DNA from: Pararhizobium sp. A13
GTDB lineage: Bacteria > Pseudomonadota > Alphaproteobacteria > Rhizobiales > Rhizobiaceae
DNA length: 64,000 bases
Direction: 5' to 3'
Assembly (NCBI RefSeq): GCF_040126305.1
Contig: NZ_CP149510.1
Coordinates: 3,049,001 to 3,113,000, forward strand
A program made the translations under genes and the position numbers. Below are positions 36,490 through 44,792 of the stretch, one piece after another (position 1 is the stretch's first letter; the number at the start of each line of letters is the position of its first letter). The notes under the pieces are model-generated. The model did no database searches and was not told the DNA's origin. It saw only the letters and a program-made list of their open reading frames with translations.

Positions 36490-36882
36490 TTATGTCCGAG
36501 CCCGTTCGACCATCGGCGTCTCAAGCCGGTACCAGCGGCTCAGCGTCCTGGCCAAGCCAAGGTTTTCATCCAGGAAGTACACCTCGCTTGTTACACCGGG
36601 ATTGTTGTCGGCAATTGTCGGATGGCCGGTCATCCGACCGAGCAGGCACGGTACGGCGCGGCGGCTCAGTATCCAATCATCGATCAGTATCGGCTCTCTA
36701 GAAAAGGAAATCCTTTTGTTGGCCGCCAACCGCTCCAGGTCAGCCGTCAACGACTTCAAGCGCACAATCAAGCTCGTTGGCTCTTCGCCTAGCCATTCAA
36801 CGAACATCTCACAACTCCGAATCAAGAGGAAAACTTCCTCATAACCCAACCATTTTACGCATATGGAGTCAATTAAATGCAT
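36490..36882 (-). CDS. Small partner of the FtsH-like protease, DUF6634-like
   Basis: 130 residues from the ATG at 36882 (GAGATAC before it). An upstream ATG at 36924 would give 144 residues but has no ribosome site and lies inside the palindromic operator candidate. Helical N-terminus, then GRMTGHPTI and a C-terminal DENLGLARTLSRWYRL. The ending resembles DUF6634 proteins that neighbour such ATPases in alphaproteobacteria; I recall this rather than having searched it. It probably supplies or recruits substrate for the protease. Confidence 0.6.
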   Translation of the reverse strand: MHLIDSICVKWLGYEEVFLLIRSCEMFVEWLGEEPTSLIVRLKSLTADLERLAANKRISFSREPILIDDWILSRRAVPCLLGRMTGHPTIADNNPGVTSEVYFLDENLGLARTLSRWYRLETPMVERART

Positions 36883-36913
36883 ATGTATCTCTGTTAATGC
36901 ATTAATGGCTCGT

Positions 36914-36925
36914 AATGTTGACATT
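36914..36925. promoter_or_regulatory. Candidate operator: palindrome AATGT-TG-ACATT, copy 1
   Basis: Perfect 5+5 inverted repeat with a 2-base spacer, 28 bases before the XRE regulator start and 32 before the divergent protease-partner start. The surrounding 15 bases TAATGTTGACATTTT recur unchanged at 38089-38103. Confidence 0.55.
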
Positions 36926-36952
36926 TTTTGACGTCGGCTGCTTGTCCACCTT

Positions 36953-37447
36953 ATGGAGTTTAACGCAGCGAGTTTCCGTGCCGCTCGGTCCCTGCTAGGC
37001 TTAGGCCAAGCGGAGGTCGGCTCGCGTGCTGACGTGGATAGGAATGTCGTCTTCAGGGTAGAGACTGGAAAGTATCAGAGAGACCTTCGGCCACAGGCTA
37101 CGAAGCTCAAACGGTTCTTTGAACGTGAGGGTATCGAGTTTCTTGATGCGACCGACAACTCCAGTACCGGTATCCGATGGCAAGTGGGCAAGATAGATGT
37201 GCTTGTCCAGCGGGAGCATTTGAGAGCAGGCAGGGCCATCGCCGGGCTACTCCAAGCCGATTTAGCTGCGAAAGCAGAGGTAAGCCAGAGCTTAATTAGT
37301 CGGTTCGAGAGCGGGAAAACACAATCAATCTCTTCCAGCGAATTTGAGAAGTTAGTATTGGGCTTGTCCAAAGCGGGCGTTGAAGTGTTTAACGATCCCC
37401 AAAAAGGGGTTGCCGAAGTACGAATACGAACCCTCAATCACTTTTGA
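36953..37447 (+). CDS. XRE-family regulator with two helix-turn-helix domains
   Basis: 164 residues containing two Cro/C1-type domains. The first (about 4-60) has ASFRAARSLLGLGQAEVGSR and DVDRNVVFRVETG; the second (about 85-145) has HLRAGRAIAGLLQADLAAKA and EVSQSLISRFESG. Each is followed by a beta hairpin-like segment (GIEFLDATDN..GIRW; GVEVFNDP..VAEVRIR). Two domains in one chain could bind a symmetric site as a monomer. It diverges from the protease operon and probably controls it and itself through the palindrome between them. Confidence 0.85.
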   Translation: MEFNAASFRAARSLLGLGQAEVGSRADVDRNVVFRVETGKYQRDLRPQATKLKRFFEREGIEFLDATDNSSTGIRWQVGKIDVLVQREHLRAGRAIAGLLQADLAAKAEVSQSLISRFESGKTQSISSSEFEKLVLGLSKAGVEVFNDPQKGVAEVRIRTLNHF

Positions 37448-38222
37448 GGGAAGTGCTCTAAAAAGCGGGAAACGAATTCAAAAGCCCAGCAAAATTGGTG
37501 CCGAAGGTCTCCGCTGGGCGCGTCGCGGCAACCGTAAGCGTTCCTCGATTAGATGTATCTGGTCTTCGAATGCAAAATAACAATCCGGTTTAAAAGCGGT
37601 GAACTGGGAATCCTGGGTTTATCCACTTGCCGTAAGCAATATTCTCAAGCCCGGCGGGGCCTATGTTGTTGAGTTTCGCGGTTTCGATAAGCAACACGGT
37701 GGCCCTAAGCGGTCCGCTCCGGCGTCAGAGCCCGCAAAGGGGCATTTTTTCCCAGTGAGAGCGTGCCGTCGCTGGCTTCACATCGCGATCTCCTCGCGTG
37801 TCACGGAACGTTGACCGGGCTAGGCCGACCTCCTGGAGAAATCGCACCCGTTGCGGCGGCTAGCGCTCCTAGAACCTCAGGAATAATCAAACGTCGATCC
37901 GAAAGCTCCGATATACCGAAGGGTACTTTTGCGAACCCATACTTCGAAAGGATTAGCTGCCGGATGGCGGCGCGTGCGGTCTTGCGCTTTACACGTGCGT
38001 TCTCGGCTTTTCTAAATGATTTTGTGCGGATTTTTAACTCCTTAGTCACTGCTGAAAACACACACAAATAAATTATCGAAAAATCGCATAATGTTGACAT
38101 TTTATTTTATTTTCAAATACTTATCCGAATTGATGAGTTGATTTTCCTGCCGCATGTTTCCACGCTGAGTCGCATGAAATCCACAGCAAAACCCCGCTGT
38201 GTTAGCTCTGAGGAAACCGGCT
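37448..38222. other. Intergenic between regulator and excisionase-like gene
   Basis: 775 bases; no gene that I can support. Opposed frames of about 100 codons (37801-38100 minus, 37763-38071 plus) lack ribosome sites. It contains operator copy 2 and an AT-rich tract near 38030-38130 likely to hold the promoter of the xis-int pair. Confidence 0.4.
38090..38101. promoter_or_regulatory. Candidate operator: palindrome AATGT-TG-ACATT, copy 2
   Basis: Same perfect palindrome as 36914-36925, 122 bases before the excisionase-like gene. If bound by the XRE protein it would link protease control to excision. Confidence 0.5.
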
Positions 38223-38687
38223 ATGCGATTACAGGAAAATCGTGAAAGCGACGCAAGTCATCAAAATTCCGGCCTGGCGGGCGCGATGACCGATAGTCCC
38301 GAACCTTCCTATGAGCCGCGACACGACGAATGGTTGACGCTCGAAGAAGCGGTATGCCTGCCGGAGTTTGGCGGAAGGTTGCTCAAAGGCCAGTCAAATC
38401 AACGGGGAGTCTTGTCGGTCAAAACCCTGCGTGCAGCAATCGCGCGGGGTGAGCTAACCGCCATAAAGTTAAGCCCAAACAGAACTTTCTTAACCAGAGA
38501 CATCCTCAAGGAATGGAGTGAGCTATGCCGCGCTATCGCAAGGAACCCTACCTCTACAAGCGAACTGCACGCCGCGACGGAAACGGAAAGCAGACTCACA
38601 AAGCAACCTTCATTATCAGAGACGGCAAGGACGAAATTCCCACAAGATGCGGTCTCGCTGATGTTGAACGCGCTAGGCAAATCCTAA
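38223..38687 (+). CDS. Excisionase-like / recombination directionality protein
   Basis: 154 residues from the ATG at 38223, which follows GAGGAAA (an earlier start adds eight residues). The segment DEWLTLEEAVCL ... VLSVKTLRAAIARGEL and AIKLSPNRTFLTRDILKEW is the winged-helix pattern of AlpA/Xis-type proteins. Its last 55 codons overlap the integrase gene by 163 bases in another frame, an unusually long overlap; the folded domain ends just before it. It probably binds attachment sites to favour excision. Confidence 0.65.
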   Translation: MRLQENRESDASHQNSGLAGAMTDSPEPSYEPRHDEWLTLEEAVCLPEFGGRLLKGQSNQRGVLSVKTLRAAIARGELTAIKLSPNRTFLTRDILKEWSELCRAIARNPTSTSELHAATETESRLTKQPSLSETARTKFPQDAVSLMLNALGKS

Positions 38688-39724
38688 GGGACTATATTGT
38701 CCAGAAATACGCCGACAAGCCGTTGAAAAAAGGCCTCGATGAGGAAAGTGTTTTTGTTGCTGATCTTCTCCGCCATTACCTCGAAGCCAACAAAGACTGG
38801 ATCGAGGCGATGAACGGCGCGAACAGGCGATGGACAATAAAGCAGTTTGCCCGCCTCAACGATTTTTGGGGAGGCCTTACCGTCGATCAAGTCAACAAAG
38901 CCAACTCAAAAAAATACCAAGAAAATCGGAAACCAAACGCCGCACGCCAGGAACTCGTTATTTTGCGGGCTGTTATTAACTTTGGTGCCAGCGAAGGAAA
39001 AGTGAAGCTGGCGCTGCAACACAATTACGCACTGCCCCCCAAACCACAGCCTCGTATGCATTATCTCAGCCTGAAAGAGGCAATCGCGCTATATAAGGCT
39101 GCCCGTCGAAGGCAACACACCTTCAATGGGGTCGTCACTCATCGGGTGGCGGAGCATGTCGCTAGATTTATAGTGTTTGCACTGATGACCGGCACCCGTT
39201 CAGAGCGGATTTCGAAAGCCAGCTTCCACGAAGAAGCCGGTCGGCCATGGATCGACCTTGAGAATGGCATCTTTTACCGGCGAGCCGACCAAGAACACGA
39301 GATATACAACAAACGGGCTGATCCCATTCGGATTCCGGACCGGTTGTTACGATTGCTCCGTAAATGGTACAGGCTGGATAAACGTGATGGCGTCCCTGGC
39401 TATCAGTATCTGATCCATTATGACGGCCGAAGTGTCGATTGTCGCAAGGCGTTTTACACCCTAAAAAAGATCGTCTTTACGGAAGAACGGGCGCGGAAAA
39501 TCAACCGGCATGTGCTTAAACACACCTGTGTGACCTGGCTCCTTCAAGAAGGCACTACGGTCGACGAAGTTGCAGCTTATGTCTCGACAACCCCCGAGGT
39601 CATCCGCAAGGTCTACAGCCAGGTCATTCCCGGATCGAATGCGAATGTAAATGCTGTCTTTTCGGGCAAGCGAGTTGGCCAGATACGGTTGCGGCGGGCG
39701 GTGGAAGAACCAAGAGCGAATTAA
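38525..39724 (+). CDS. Tyrosine integrase of the tRNA-Pro element
   Basis: 399 residues. A core-binding region (about 75-165) precedes the catalytic domain. The first Arg is in MTGTRSERI (about 225), the His box is INRHVLKHTCVTWL (about 325) and the nucleophile Tyr is in VYSQVIP (about 360). In the His box the usual HxLRH is HVLKH, so the second catalytic Arg is a Lys. The gene ends 210 bases from the right attachment repeat. It is expected to recombine the 3' end of tRNA-Pro. Confidence 0.92.
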   Translation: MPRYRKEPYLYKRTARRDGNGKQTHKATFIIRDGKDEIPTRCGLADVERARQILRDYIVQKYADKPLKKGLDEESVFVADLLRHYLEANKDWIEAMNGANRRWTIKQFARLNDFWGGLTVDQVNKANSKKYQENRKPNAARQELVILRAVINFGASEGKVKLALQHNYALPPKPQPRMHYLSLKEAIALYKAARRRQHTFNGVVTHRVAEHVARFIVFALMTGTRSERISKASFHEEAGRPWIDLENGIFYRRADQEHEIYNKRADPIRIPDRLLRLLRKWYRLDKRDGVPGYQYLIHYDGRSVDCRKAFYTLKKIVFTEERARKINRHVLKHTCVTWLLQEGTTVDEVAAYVSTTPEVIRKVYSQVIPGSNANVNAVFSGKRVGQIRLRRAVEEPRAN

Positions 39725-39933
39725 TTGGTGCGAGCTAAAACACGGTTGTTGCCGCTGAAACCATCATATATGCTTAACAGCACGGACGCGAAATGTTGAC
39801 TTTGGCATCGCCATTTCGCTGTCCGTCACCGCCCCAGTTTCGCCACGGAAACGAGTGGAATTAGGGGGTGAAATCTTGAGAATATGGTCCAGTCAGGGCT
39901 TGTAAAGCCAAGGTTATGCGAGCGTGCATCTGT

Positions 39934-39981
39934 TTTGGGACCAGAGGGTCGGGAGTTCGAATCTCTCCACTCCGACCATCG
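39934..39981 (+). repeat. Right attachment repeat (48 bp, tRNA-Pro fragment)
   Basis: Perfect copy of 5305-5352. The bases to the left do not continue the tRNA beyond a few positions, so this is the displaced 3' end created by integration. Confidence 0.95.
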
Positions 39982-40202
39982 ACTTCTCTCCTTCCTGTAA
40001 TGTCGGTATTCGTTGAAGCTTTTGTTTTGCCGGGCAAACATGTCTGGCGAATTTGAACAGCGTTTCGACGAACCCTACAAACTCGTAAAATCGACATATA
40101 TATCGCCGGAAAGTCATTCCGTTTTGATCCATTCTGCGCTATGGCAATGCGCAGCGACCGGCAGCCCGGCGTGACGGAACCAAGGTGGAGACTGCTCGAG
40201 AC

Positions 40203-40508
40203 ATGTCCGCGAAAATCTATCGACCCGCAAAAACCGCCATGCAGTCGGGCAAAGCCAAGACGCATTTGTGGGTTTTTGAGTTCGATCAGGAAAAGCCGCG
40301 GACGATCGATCCGATCATGGGCTATACGAGTTCGGCCGACACTCGCCAGCAGGTGAAGCTGACCTTCGAGACCGCCGAGCAGGCGATTGCCTATGCTGAA
40401 CGCAACGGCATCGAGTACCGCGTCATCGCGCCAAAGGAAGCGACCCGCAAGAGCGTCTCCTACAGCGACAATTTCCGGTTCAGCCGTACGCAGCCCTGGA
40501 CTCACTGA
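40203..40508 (+). CDS. ETC complex I NDUFS4-like subunit
   Basis: 101 residues from the ATG at 40203 (SAKIYRPAKTAMQSGKAKTH). KAKTHLWVFEF, MGYTSSADTRQQVKLTFET and AYAERNGIEYRV are the hallmarks of the NADH dehydrogenase accessory subunit NDUFS4 (18-kDa) found in alphaproteobacterial and mitochondrial complex I. It helps assemble the peripheral arm. It is backbone trapped between the two islands. Confidence 0.93.
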   Translation: MSAKIYRPAKTAMQSGKAKTHLWVFEFDQEKPRTIDPIMGYTSSADTRQQVKLTFETAEQAIAYAERNGIEYRVIAPKEATRKSVSYSDNFRFSRTQPWTH

Positions 40509-40550
40509 CACCAGGCTGCCAGTTTCCGGAGGCCATGGCCTCCTTCAAGC

Positions 40551-40627
<77 letters not shown>

Positions 40628-41080
40628 TCTAACCGCCTGATTATATGGCGATATACATGAAAGTGACCTACGGCTCCCGCATTTCATGCGGAAGCCGTAG
40701 TGCGACGAAATCCCTTTGGCTGAGCGTAGGTTCCCGAAAAAATCCCGGACACAATCCGTTTGTTTGCTGGGTACTGTACTGTCAATTTTTCCGAACGATA
40801 CTCCCGGCAAATCTATCCAATTGACCAGAAGAATGCCGTTCACGGCTATTTTGAAGGGCCGCCACCGCGAACTGGAGGAGGTCATGACTGTTCAAGCATA
40901 TAATGTCCCCGAGCGCATCAAACCGCGTTTGGGCTAGTATTTTCCACTCGGCTGCGCCGTGTATCGGGCATAACTCGATAAATCCGATGGTAGTCGGTCT
41001 GCTTAATTAACAATCCTGTTTATCAGTGCCAATTCAACTGGACCTTGTGGCGTTAAGGTCTGCATACTGCAATTTGTAGC
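40628..41080. other. Left end of element 2, no gene supported
   Basis: 450 bases with one strong hairpin (listed separately). A 73-codon plus-strand frame at 40716 has no ribosome site or recognisable sequence. Confidence 0.4.
40668..40700. repeat. Strong near-perfect hairpin just inside element 2
   Basis: CTACGGCT and AGCCGTAG, then CCGCAT and ATGCGG, pair as 14 base pairs with one C/A mismatch and a 3-base loop. No T-run follows, so it is not a standard terminator. Lying 40 bases from the tRNA-Arg end, it may be a recombination-associated structure or stop read-through from the tRNA. Confidence 0.6.
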
Positions 41081-42157
41081 ATGATAAGCAAGGATGCGAA
41101 GGCAATAATGCCGCCGAACAAGCGCACAAAGGGGCTGAGCCCGCTATCGCGAAATCTCCTTTCTGCGGGGGAGAGCGATCAGGTCGATTTCAAGAAAGTT
41201 CCTGATGGCGTCAGCCAGGAAGACCTTGTCGCTTTTGCGAATTCCGACAATGGCGGGCAAATACTGGTTGGTGTCGTGGAGGAAGCTGCTGGTGGCGCGC
41301 AGGTGGGGGGTGTTCGGGGCTGCGATGTCAGTGACAGCGCTATTCTGCAGATAACGAATAAAGCGGTCACTTGCATCCCACCAGTCTCAATCGAGATCAC
41401 AATTGAGAACCTCGATGCGCAACCAATTTTGCGCATTGCGATACCATCAAGTGCGACACGTCCTCATTGTACTTAAAAGGGTATCTACAACCGCCGGGAC
41501 GGCTCCAGGAACCGGCCACTTCATCCAAGCGAGTTGCTCCGCATATTCCTTGACGCCGAAGCTCGCGCATTTGCTGAGCGGTTTGAGGCAGCGGCTGATC
41601 GGATTTCGAACGACCTGTCTACCCTTGAGCATTCACTCGACAAGAGCATCAAATACATGGGCGACCAGCTCGGTTGGGCGGAGTCGCAGATGTACGATAC
41701 CGAAAGCAGCCTGGATGAAATCCTTCGACGAGCACGCGGCATAGAACAGGCGACTGGGGATATTATGGAGCGTTTCAGAGCGCTCTTTCGGCAGGACAGC
41801 CGCGATGATCCGGTCCAAAAGCGAGAGCGGAACAAGCTAGTCAATAGGCTTATCAAAGCGATAGACGCGAGCGACGATCACCTGAAAACCATTAAGTCGG
41901 GAGGAGATTTGGCAATGACGAGCTACGCGGGATTATCTCCCGAACTGACTGAGGAGGATGGAAAGCTCGCTATGCAAGTAGCTGTTGATCACGTCCGCCG
42001 CCGCGAGGATATCCGTCAACGCTTCAGCCCGAAGAGACCCTGCAGCTGTTCCTGCTCGACATCCCGGAAACCGAAGCCACAGGATATCCGGCTCTCCGTA
42101 AGTGACGCCCATTACGGCTTCGATTTCGCCAGCAGGACTTTCCCTGAGCGCATGTAG
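41081..42157 (+). pseudogene. AlbA_2 (Schlafen-type) protein gene broken by one in-frame TAA
   Basis: The first 131 codons encode an AlbA_2 domain: LLSAGESDQVDFKKVP (E-x-x-x-x-DFK) and LVAFANSDNGGQILVGV are its hallmarks. A TAA at 41474 interrupts, yet the same frame continues at once with KGIYNRRDGSRNRPLHPSEL, the next family segment (RxGSxNRP), and then a helical tail. No frameshift is needed, so a single base change killed the gene. The last 50 codons run into another gene's remains. AlbA_2 proteins are often regulators or toxins with ATPase-like folds. Confidence 0.8.
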
Positions 42158-42430
42158 AAAATCAGCTTCGTCGTCTGTGTCGAGGTCCTTGAACACAAAA
42201 GTGAAGGTGATCTCACCTGTTGCAGTGCCTCCGTTTGGGAGGTGAACGTCGTCCGACGTGAATCGAGGATAGGGATCGTCAGCACCTGCCAAGAGAGCAT
42301 GCAGCCCGTCGACCACAGCGGATTTCCTAATATTGTTTGGGCCGACAATGACATTGAGACCTGGCTGAAAGCTGACGGTGGTTTTTGTAAAATGCCGAAA
42401 ATTTGTGATGGTCAGCGATGCTAGGTACAA
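42000..42430 (-). pseudogene. Truncated OLD-family ATPase, N-terminal fragment
   Basis: Begins MYLASLTITNFRHF and FQPGLNVIVGPNNIRKSAVVDGL, the OLD/RecF-type ATPase start; the typical Walker A glycine before KS is an Arg here (NNIRKS). The match continues to about 42.0 kb (DILWLRF), after which the frame reads the complement of the AlbA_2 gene. Only about 130 of some 600 residues remain. Confidence 0.75.
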
Positions 42431-42611
42431 AACGAATCTCCTTCTCCCCTATGGGTTGAGTTATGCGCTCTTAGCTGGAGCCTGCAAGGCTGTGCCCGTG
42501 AGGCGCGTGGCGACGCGCTGAGCCAATTTGGCTCGCTAAATTTAGTTTATCTAAAAAAATGTTTATATTCATATATTTAACGAAAGTTATTGTAGGTCGT
42601 CGTTCGTAACC

Positions 42612-42745
42612 TATTGAGAATCGACATTGTCAACATATTGTGAATCGACCTTCATATTCTATTGTGAGTCGACACACGTAAAATATTGTGACTCGACAAT
42701 CGCAATCTATTGCAAATCGACTTATATAAGTTATTGTCTATGAGC
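42612..42745. repeat. Array of 24-bp iterons upstream of the Fic gene
   Basis: Five complete units and one partial, at 42612, 42636, 42660, 42684, 42708 and 42732. Each has a conserved TATTGTGAATCGAC-like 14-mer followed by a 10-base spacer of unrelated sequence. The spacing is exactly 24 each time, though the spacers share nothing, so selection is on the 14-mer and its phasing. It ends 38 bases before the Fic start codon, an operator-like position. Confidence 0.85.
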
Positions 42746-42783
42746 ACGAGCACGCCGTTACGCTACGCAGTGAAGGAAATTCA

Positions 42784-44490
42784 ATGAGCCTGGGTCGGAG
42801 TCACATCGTCCTCGCGGAAGCGCTTCAGTCGCTGAAGGCTGTCACTGACGTGAGTAAGTCGGCAGTCGTCGAGTCAGGCGATTTGGATGGCGAGCACCGC
42901 CGACAACTTGTCGAAGCAGGCTTCCTTGAGATGATAATGCGCGGATGGTACGCCGTCTCCAAGCCCGGAGCGCGCCGCCGTGTGGAAACCATGTGGGGCA
43001 GCGTTTATTGGGACTTCGTCGCCCAATACCTGCGAAAGCGCTTCCAGAATGAATATTGGCTTGATCCGGTGGCATCGCTACGCATCCACGCCGAGAACCT
43101 GAAGGTTCCAGAGCAGCTCGTGGTCTGCGTGTCGACCGGCGTAAACGCGAAAGTCGAGCTTCCGAACAACACCTCTTTATATATCTACAACACCACCAAA
43201 CCGACTTCAAAGACCGCGATCATCGAAAAGGGGGATTTGCGGATGCTGTCTCCCGAGACCGCTATCGCCAATCTGCCTGTAGCGGCCTGGGCCGAAGATG
43301 CGACAGATGCAGCAGCTGTACTCGGATCGATCCGGGGTAGCTCAACACTTCTTCGCGCAATCCTTGAGGACGGCAAAGTCGTGAAGGCTGGGGCGGTCGC
43401 TGGAGCTTTGCGCCAGCTCGGACGGGGAACAGATGCTGATGCGATCCTGTTCAGCTTGAAGGAGGGGAAGCACAATGTCCGAGAGATCGCTCCGTTCGAA
43501 AAAACCATCGACACGAAGTTTGACACTCGCCGTCCGCCCAAGGCCGCCGCTACTCGTATCACTTTGATGTGGGAGCGAATGAGATCAAGCGTGCTCTCTC
43601 ACTTCACCCAGGAACCCAAAAGAATAAACGATATCGACGGTTACCTGCGAGATATTGACGACAGATATGTATCTGACGCCTACAACTCACTTAGCATTGA
43701 AGGCTATCAGGTCTCGGCCGAACTGATTGAGAAGGTCAAGGCTGGCAGCTGGCAACCGGAAATCGATGCCAGCGATTTTGACACCCAGAATGCCTTGGCA
43801 GCGCGTGGCTATTGGCTCGCGTTCAATGAGGTGAAGGCTGACGTAGGTCGCATTCTGCAGAACGAACCTGCTGGACCATTATTGTGGGATCGTCACCAGG
43901 AATGGTTCAAGGCGATGTTCCAGCCATTCGTCGATGCCAACATCCGAAAACAATTTGAACTGGTCGGGTACCGAAACAGTCCTGTCTACCTGTTCGGCTC
44001 CGGTCATGTTCCTTATTCCCCGGACGCGGTTCTTGACGGGATGGAAGCTCTTTTTGAATGTATCGACAAGGAAGACGATCCACGAGTCAAAGCCGTACTG
44101 GCCCCGTTCTTGTTCACTTACATCCATCCTTTCATGGATGGAAACGGGCGTAGCGCGCGCTTCCTGATGAATTGCCTGTTGGCTGAAGGAGGGTATCCTT
44201 GGACCGTCATTCCTTATGAACGGAGGGATGAGTACATGGCATGCCTTGAGGCTGCGAGTTCCAAAGAGGATATTGGCCCTCTCGCGGCTTTCGTTGCGGA
44301 GTTGGTTGCCGCGCCTCCGCCGCCTCGGCCGTCCACATCAGCTTATCCGGCACGCAAAGGACCACTTCCTAGCGCGGACAATGCGCCTGGCGTCGTCGTA
44401 GCCTCCGAAAGGCATAAGGGCGAATCCGGCATCCAACGTGAGGAAATCCTGGTGAATATGTTGCACTTGCCCTCGTTTCCTCGGGCGTGA
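42784..44490 (+). CDS. Fic protein with N-terminal AbiEi-like DNA-binding region
   Basis: 568 residues. The first 200 resemble the AbiEi-type antitoxin/regulator fold (a winged helix near 5-60, LVEAGFLEMIMRGWYAV, then a domain with LDPVASLRIHAENLKVPEQL). The Fic domain is at about 300-500. The inhibitory motif SLSIEG (S-x-x-x-E-G, near 304) comes before it, a class II arrangement. The catalytic HPFMDGNGRSARFLMN near 450 has all residues for AMP transfer. It could AMPylate a target, restrained by its own helix. The upstream iterons are likely bound by its N-terminus. Start ATG follows GAAGGAAA. Confidence 0.85.
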   Translation: MSLGRSHIVLAEALQSLKAVTDVSKSAVVESGDLDGEHRRQLVEAGFLEMIMRGWYAVSKPGARRRVETMWGSVYWDFVAQYLRKRFQNEYWLDPVASLRIHAENLKVPEQLVVCVSTGVNAKVELPNNTSLYIYNTTKPTSKTAIIEKGDLRMLSPETAIANLPVAAWAEDATDAAAVLGSIRGSSTLLRAILEDGKVVKAGAVAGALRQLGRGTDADAILFSLKEGKHNVREIAPFEKTIDTKFDTRRPPKAAATRITLMWERMRSSVLSHFTQEPKRINDIDGYLRDIDDRYVSDAYNSLSIEGYQVSAELIEKVKAGSWQPEIDASDFDTQNALAARGYWLAFNEVKADVGRILQNEPAGPLLWDRHQEWFKAMFQPFVDANIRKQFELVGYRNSPVYLFGSGHVPYSPDAVLDGMEALFECIDKEDDPRVKAVLAPFLFTYIHPFMDGNGRSARFLMNCLLAEGGYPWTVIPYERRDEYMACLEAASSKEDIGPLAAFVAELVAAPPPPRPSTSAYPARKGPLPSADNAPGVVVASERHKGESGIQREEILVNMLHLPSFPRA

Positions 44491-44541
44491 TCGATGCTAA
44501 CCAGATTGGCCGCATAGCTGCCCCGTTGGAAACTTAGCAAT

Positions 44542-44784
44542 ATGAGCAAGGCAAGCCCAGATCATCCAATCGTCAAGGCCATACAGAGCGCAATCATCGG
44601 CATTCTGTTCTCCAAGCCTGAGACTGGTAGGCGACTTGCGGCTTTAGAGTTGCACTCCGATACTACCCTGCGCGAGGGAGTCCAATTTTCCGATGAAGGG
44701 CTTTGGTTCAACAGCGAACGAGTTAAAGCTCTGACACGGGACGAGCTGGCCGAACTGTTGTTGACTTTAGATGTTGAGCAATGA
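44542..44784 (+). CDS. Small protein after Fic, unknown
   Basis: 80 residues, 51 bases after the Fic stop and probably in the same transcript. Helical (PIVKAIQSAIIGILFSKPET and LTRDELAELLLTLDV). It may be an immunity or partner protein, but no motif supports that. Confidence 0.45.
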   Translation: MSKASPDHPIVKAIQSAIIGILFSKPETGRRLAALELHSDTTLREGVQFSDEGLWFNSERVKALTRDELAELLLTLDVEQ

Positions 44785-44792
44785 CCCTGACC

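Noticed and set aside
36883..36924. 14-residue N-terminal extension of the protease partner
   Set aside because: The upstream ATG is within the operator candidate and lacks a ribosome site; the ATG at 36882 is preferred.
37801..38100. 99-codon minus-strand frame beginning MSTL between the XRE and excisionase-like genes
   Set aside because: Its start codon lies inside the repeated palindrome, there is no ribosome site, and the sequence resembles no family; an overlapping plus-strand frame is equally long.
5353..39933. Conjugation or phage structural genes in the large island
   Set aside because: No relaxase, type IV secretion, terminase, portal or capsid-like protein could be found, so it is not a full ICE or prophage.
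39861..40511. 216-codon minus-strand frame opposite the NDUFS4-like gene
   Set aside because: It is the shadow of a recognised plus-strand gene plus the tRNA-Pro fragment.
42612..42745. CRISPR array
   Set aside because: Units are 24 bp with 10-bp spacers, far too short, and no cas genes are present; iterons fit better.
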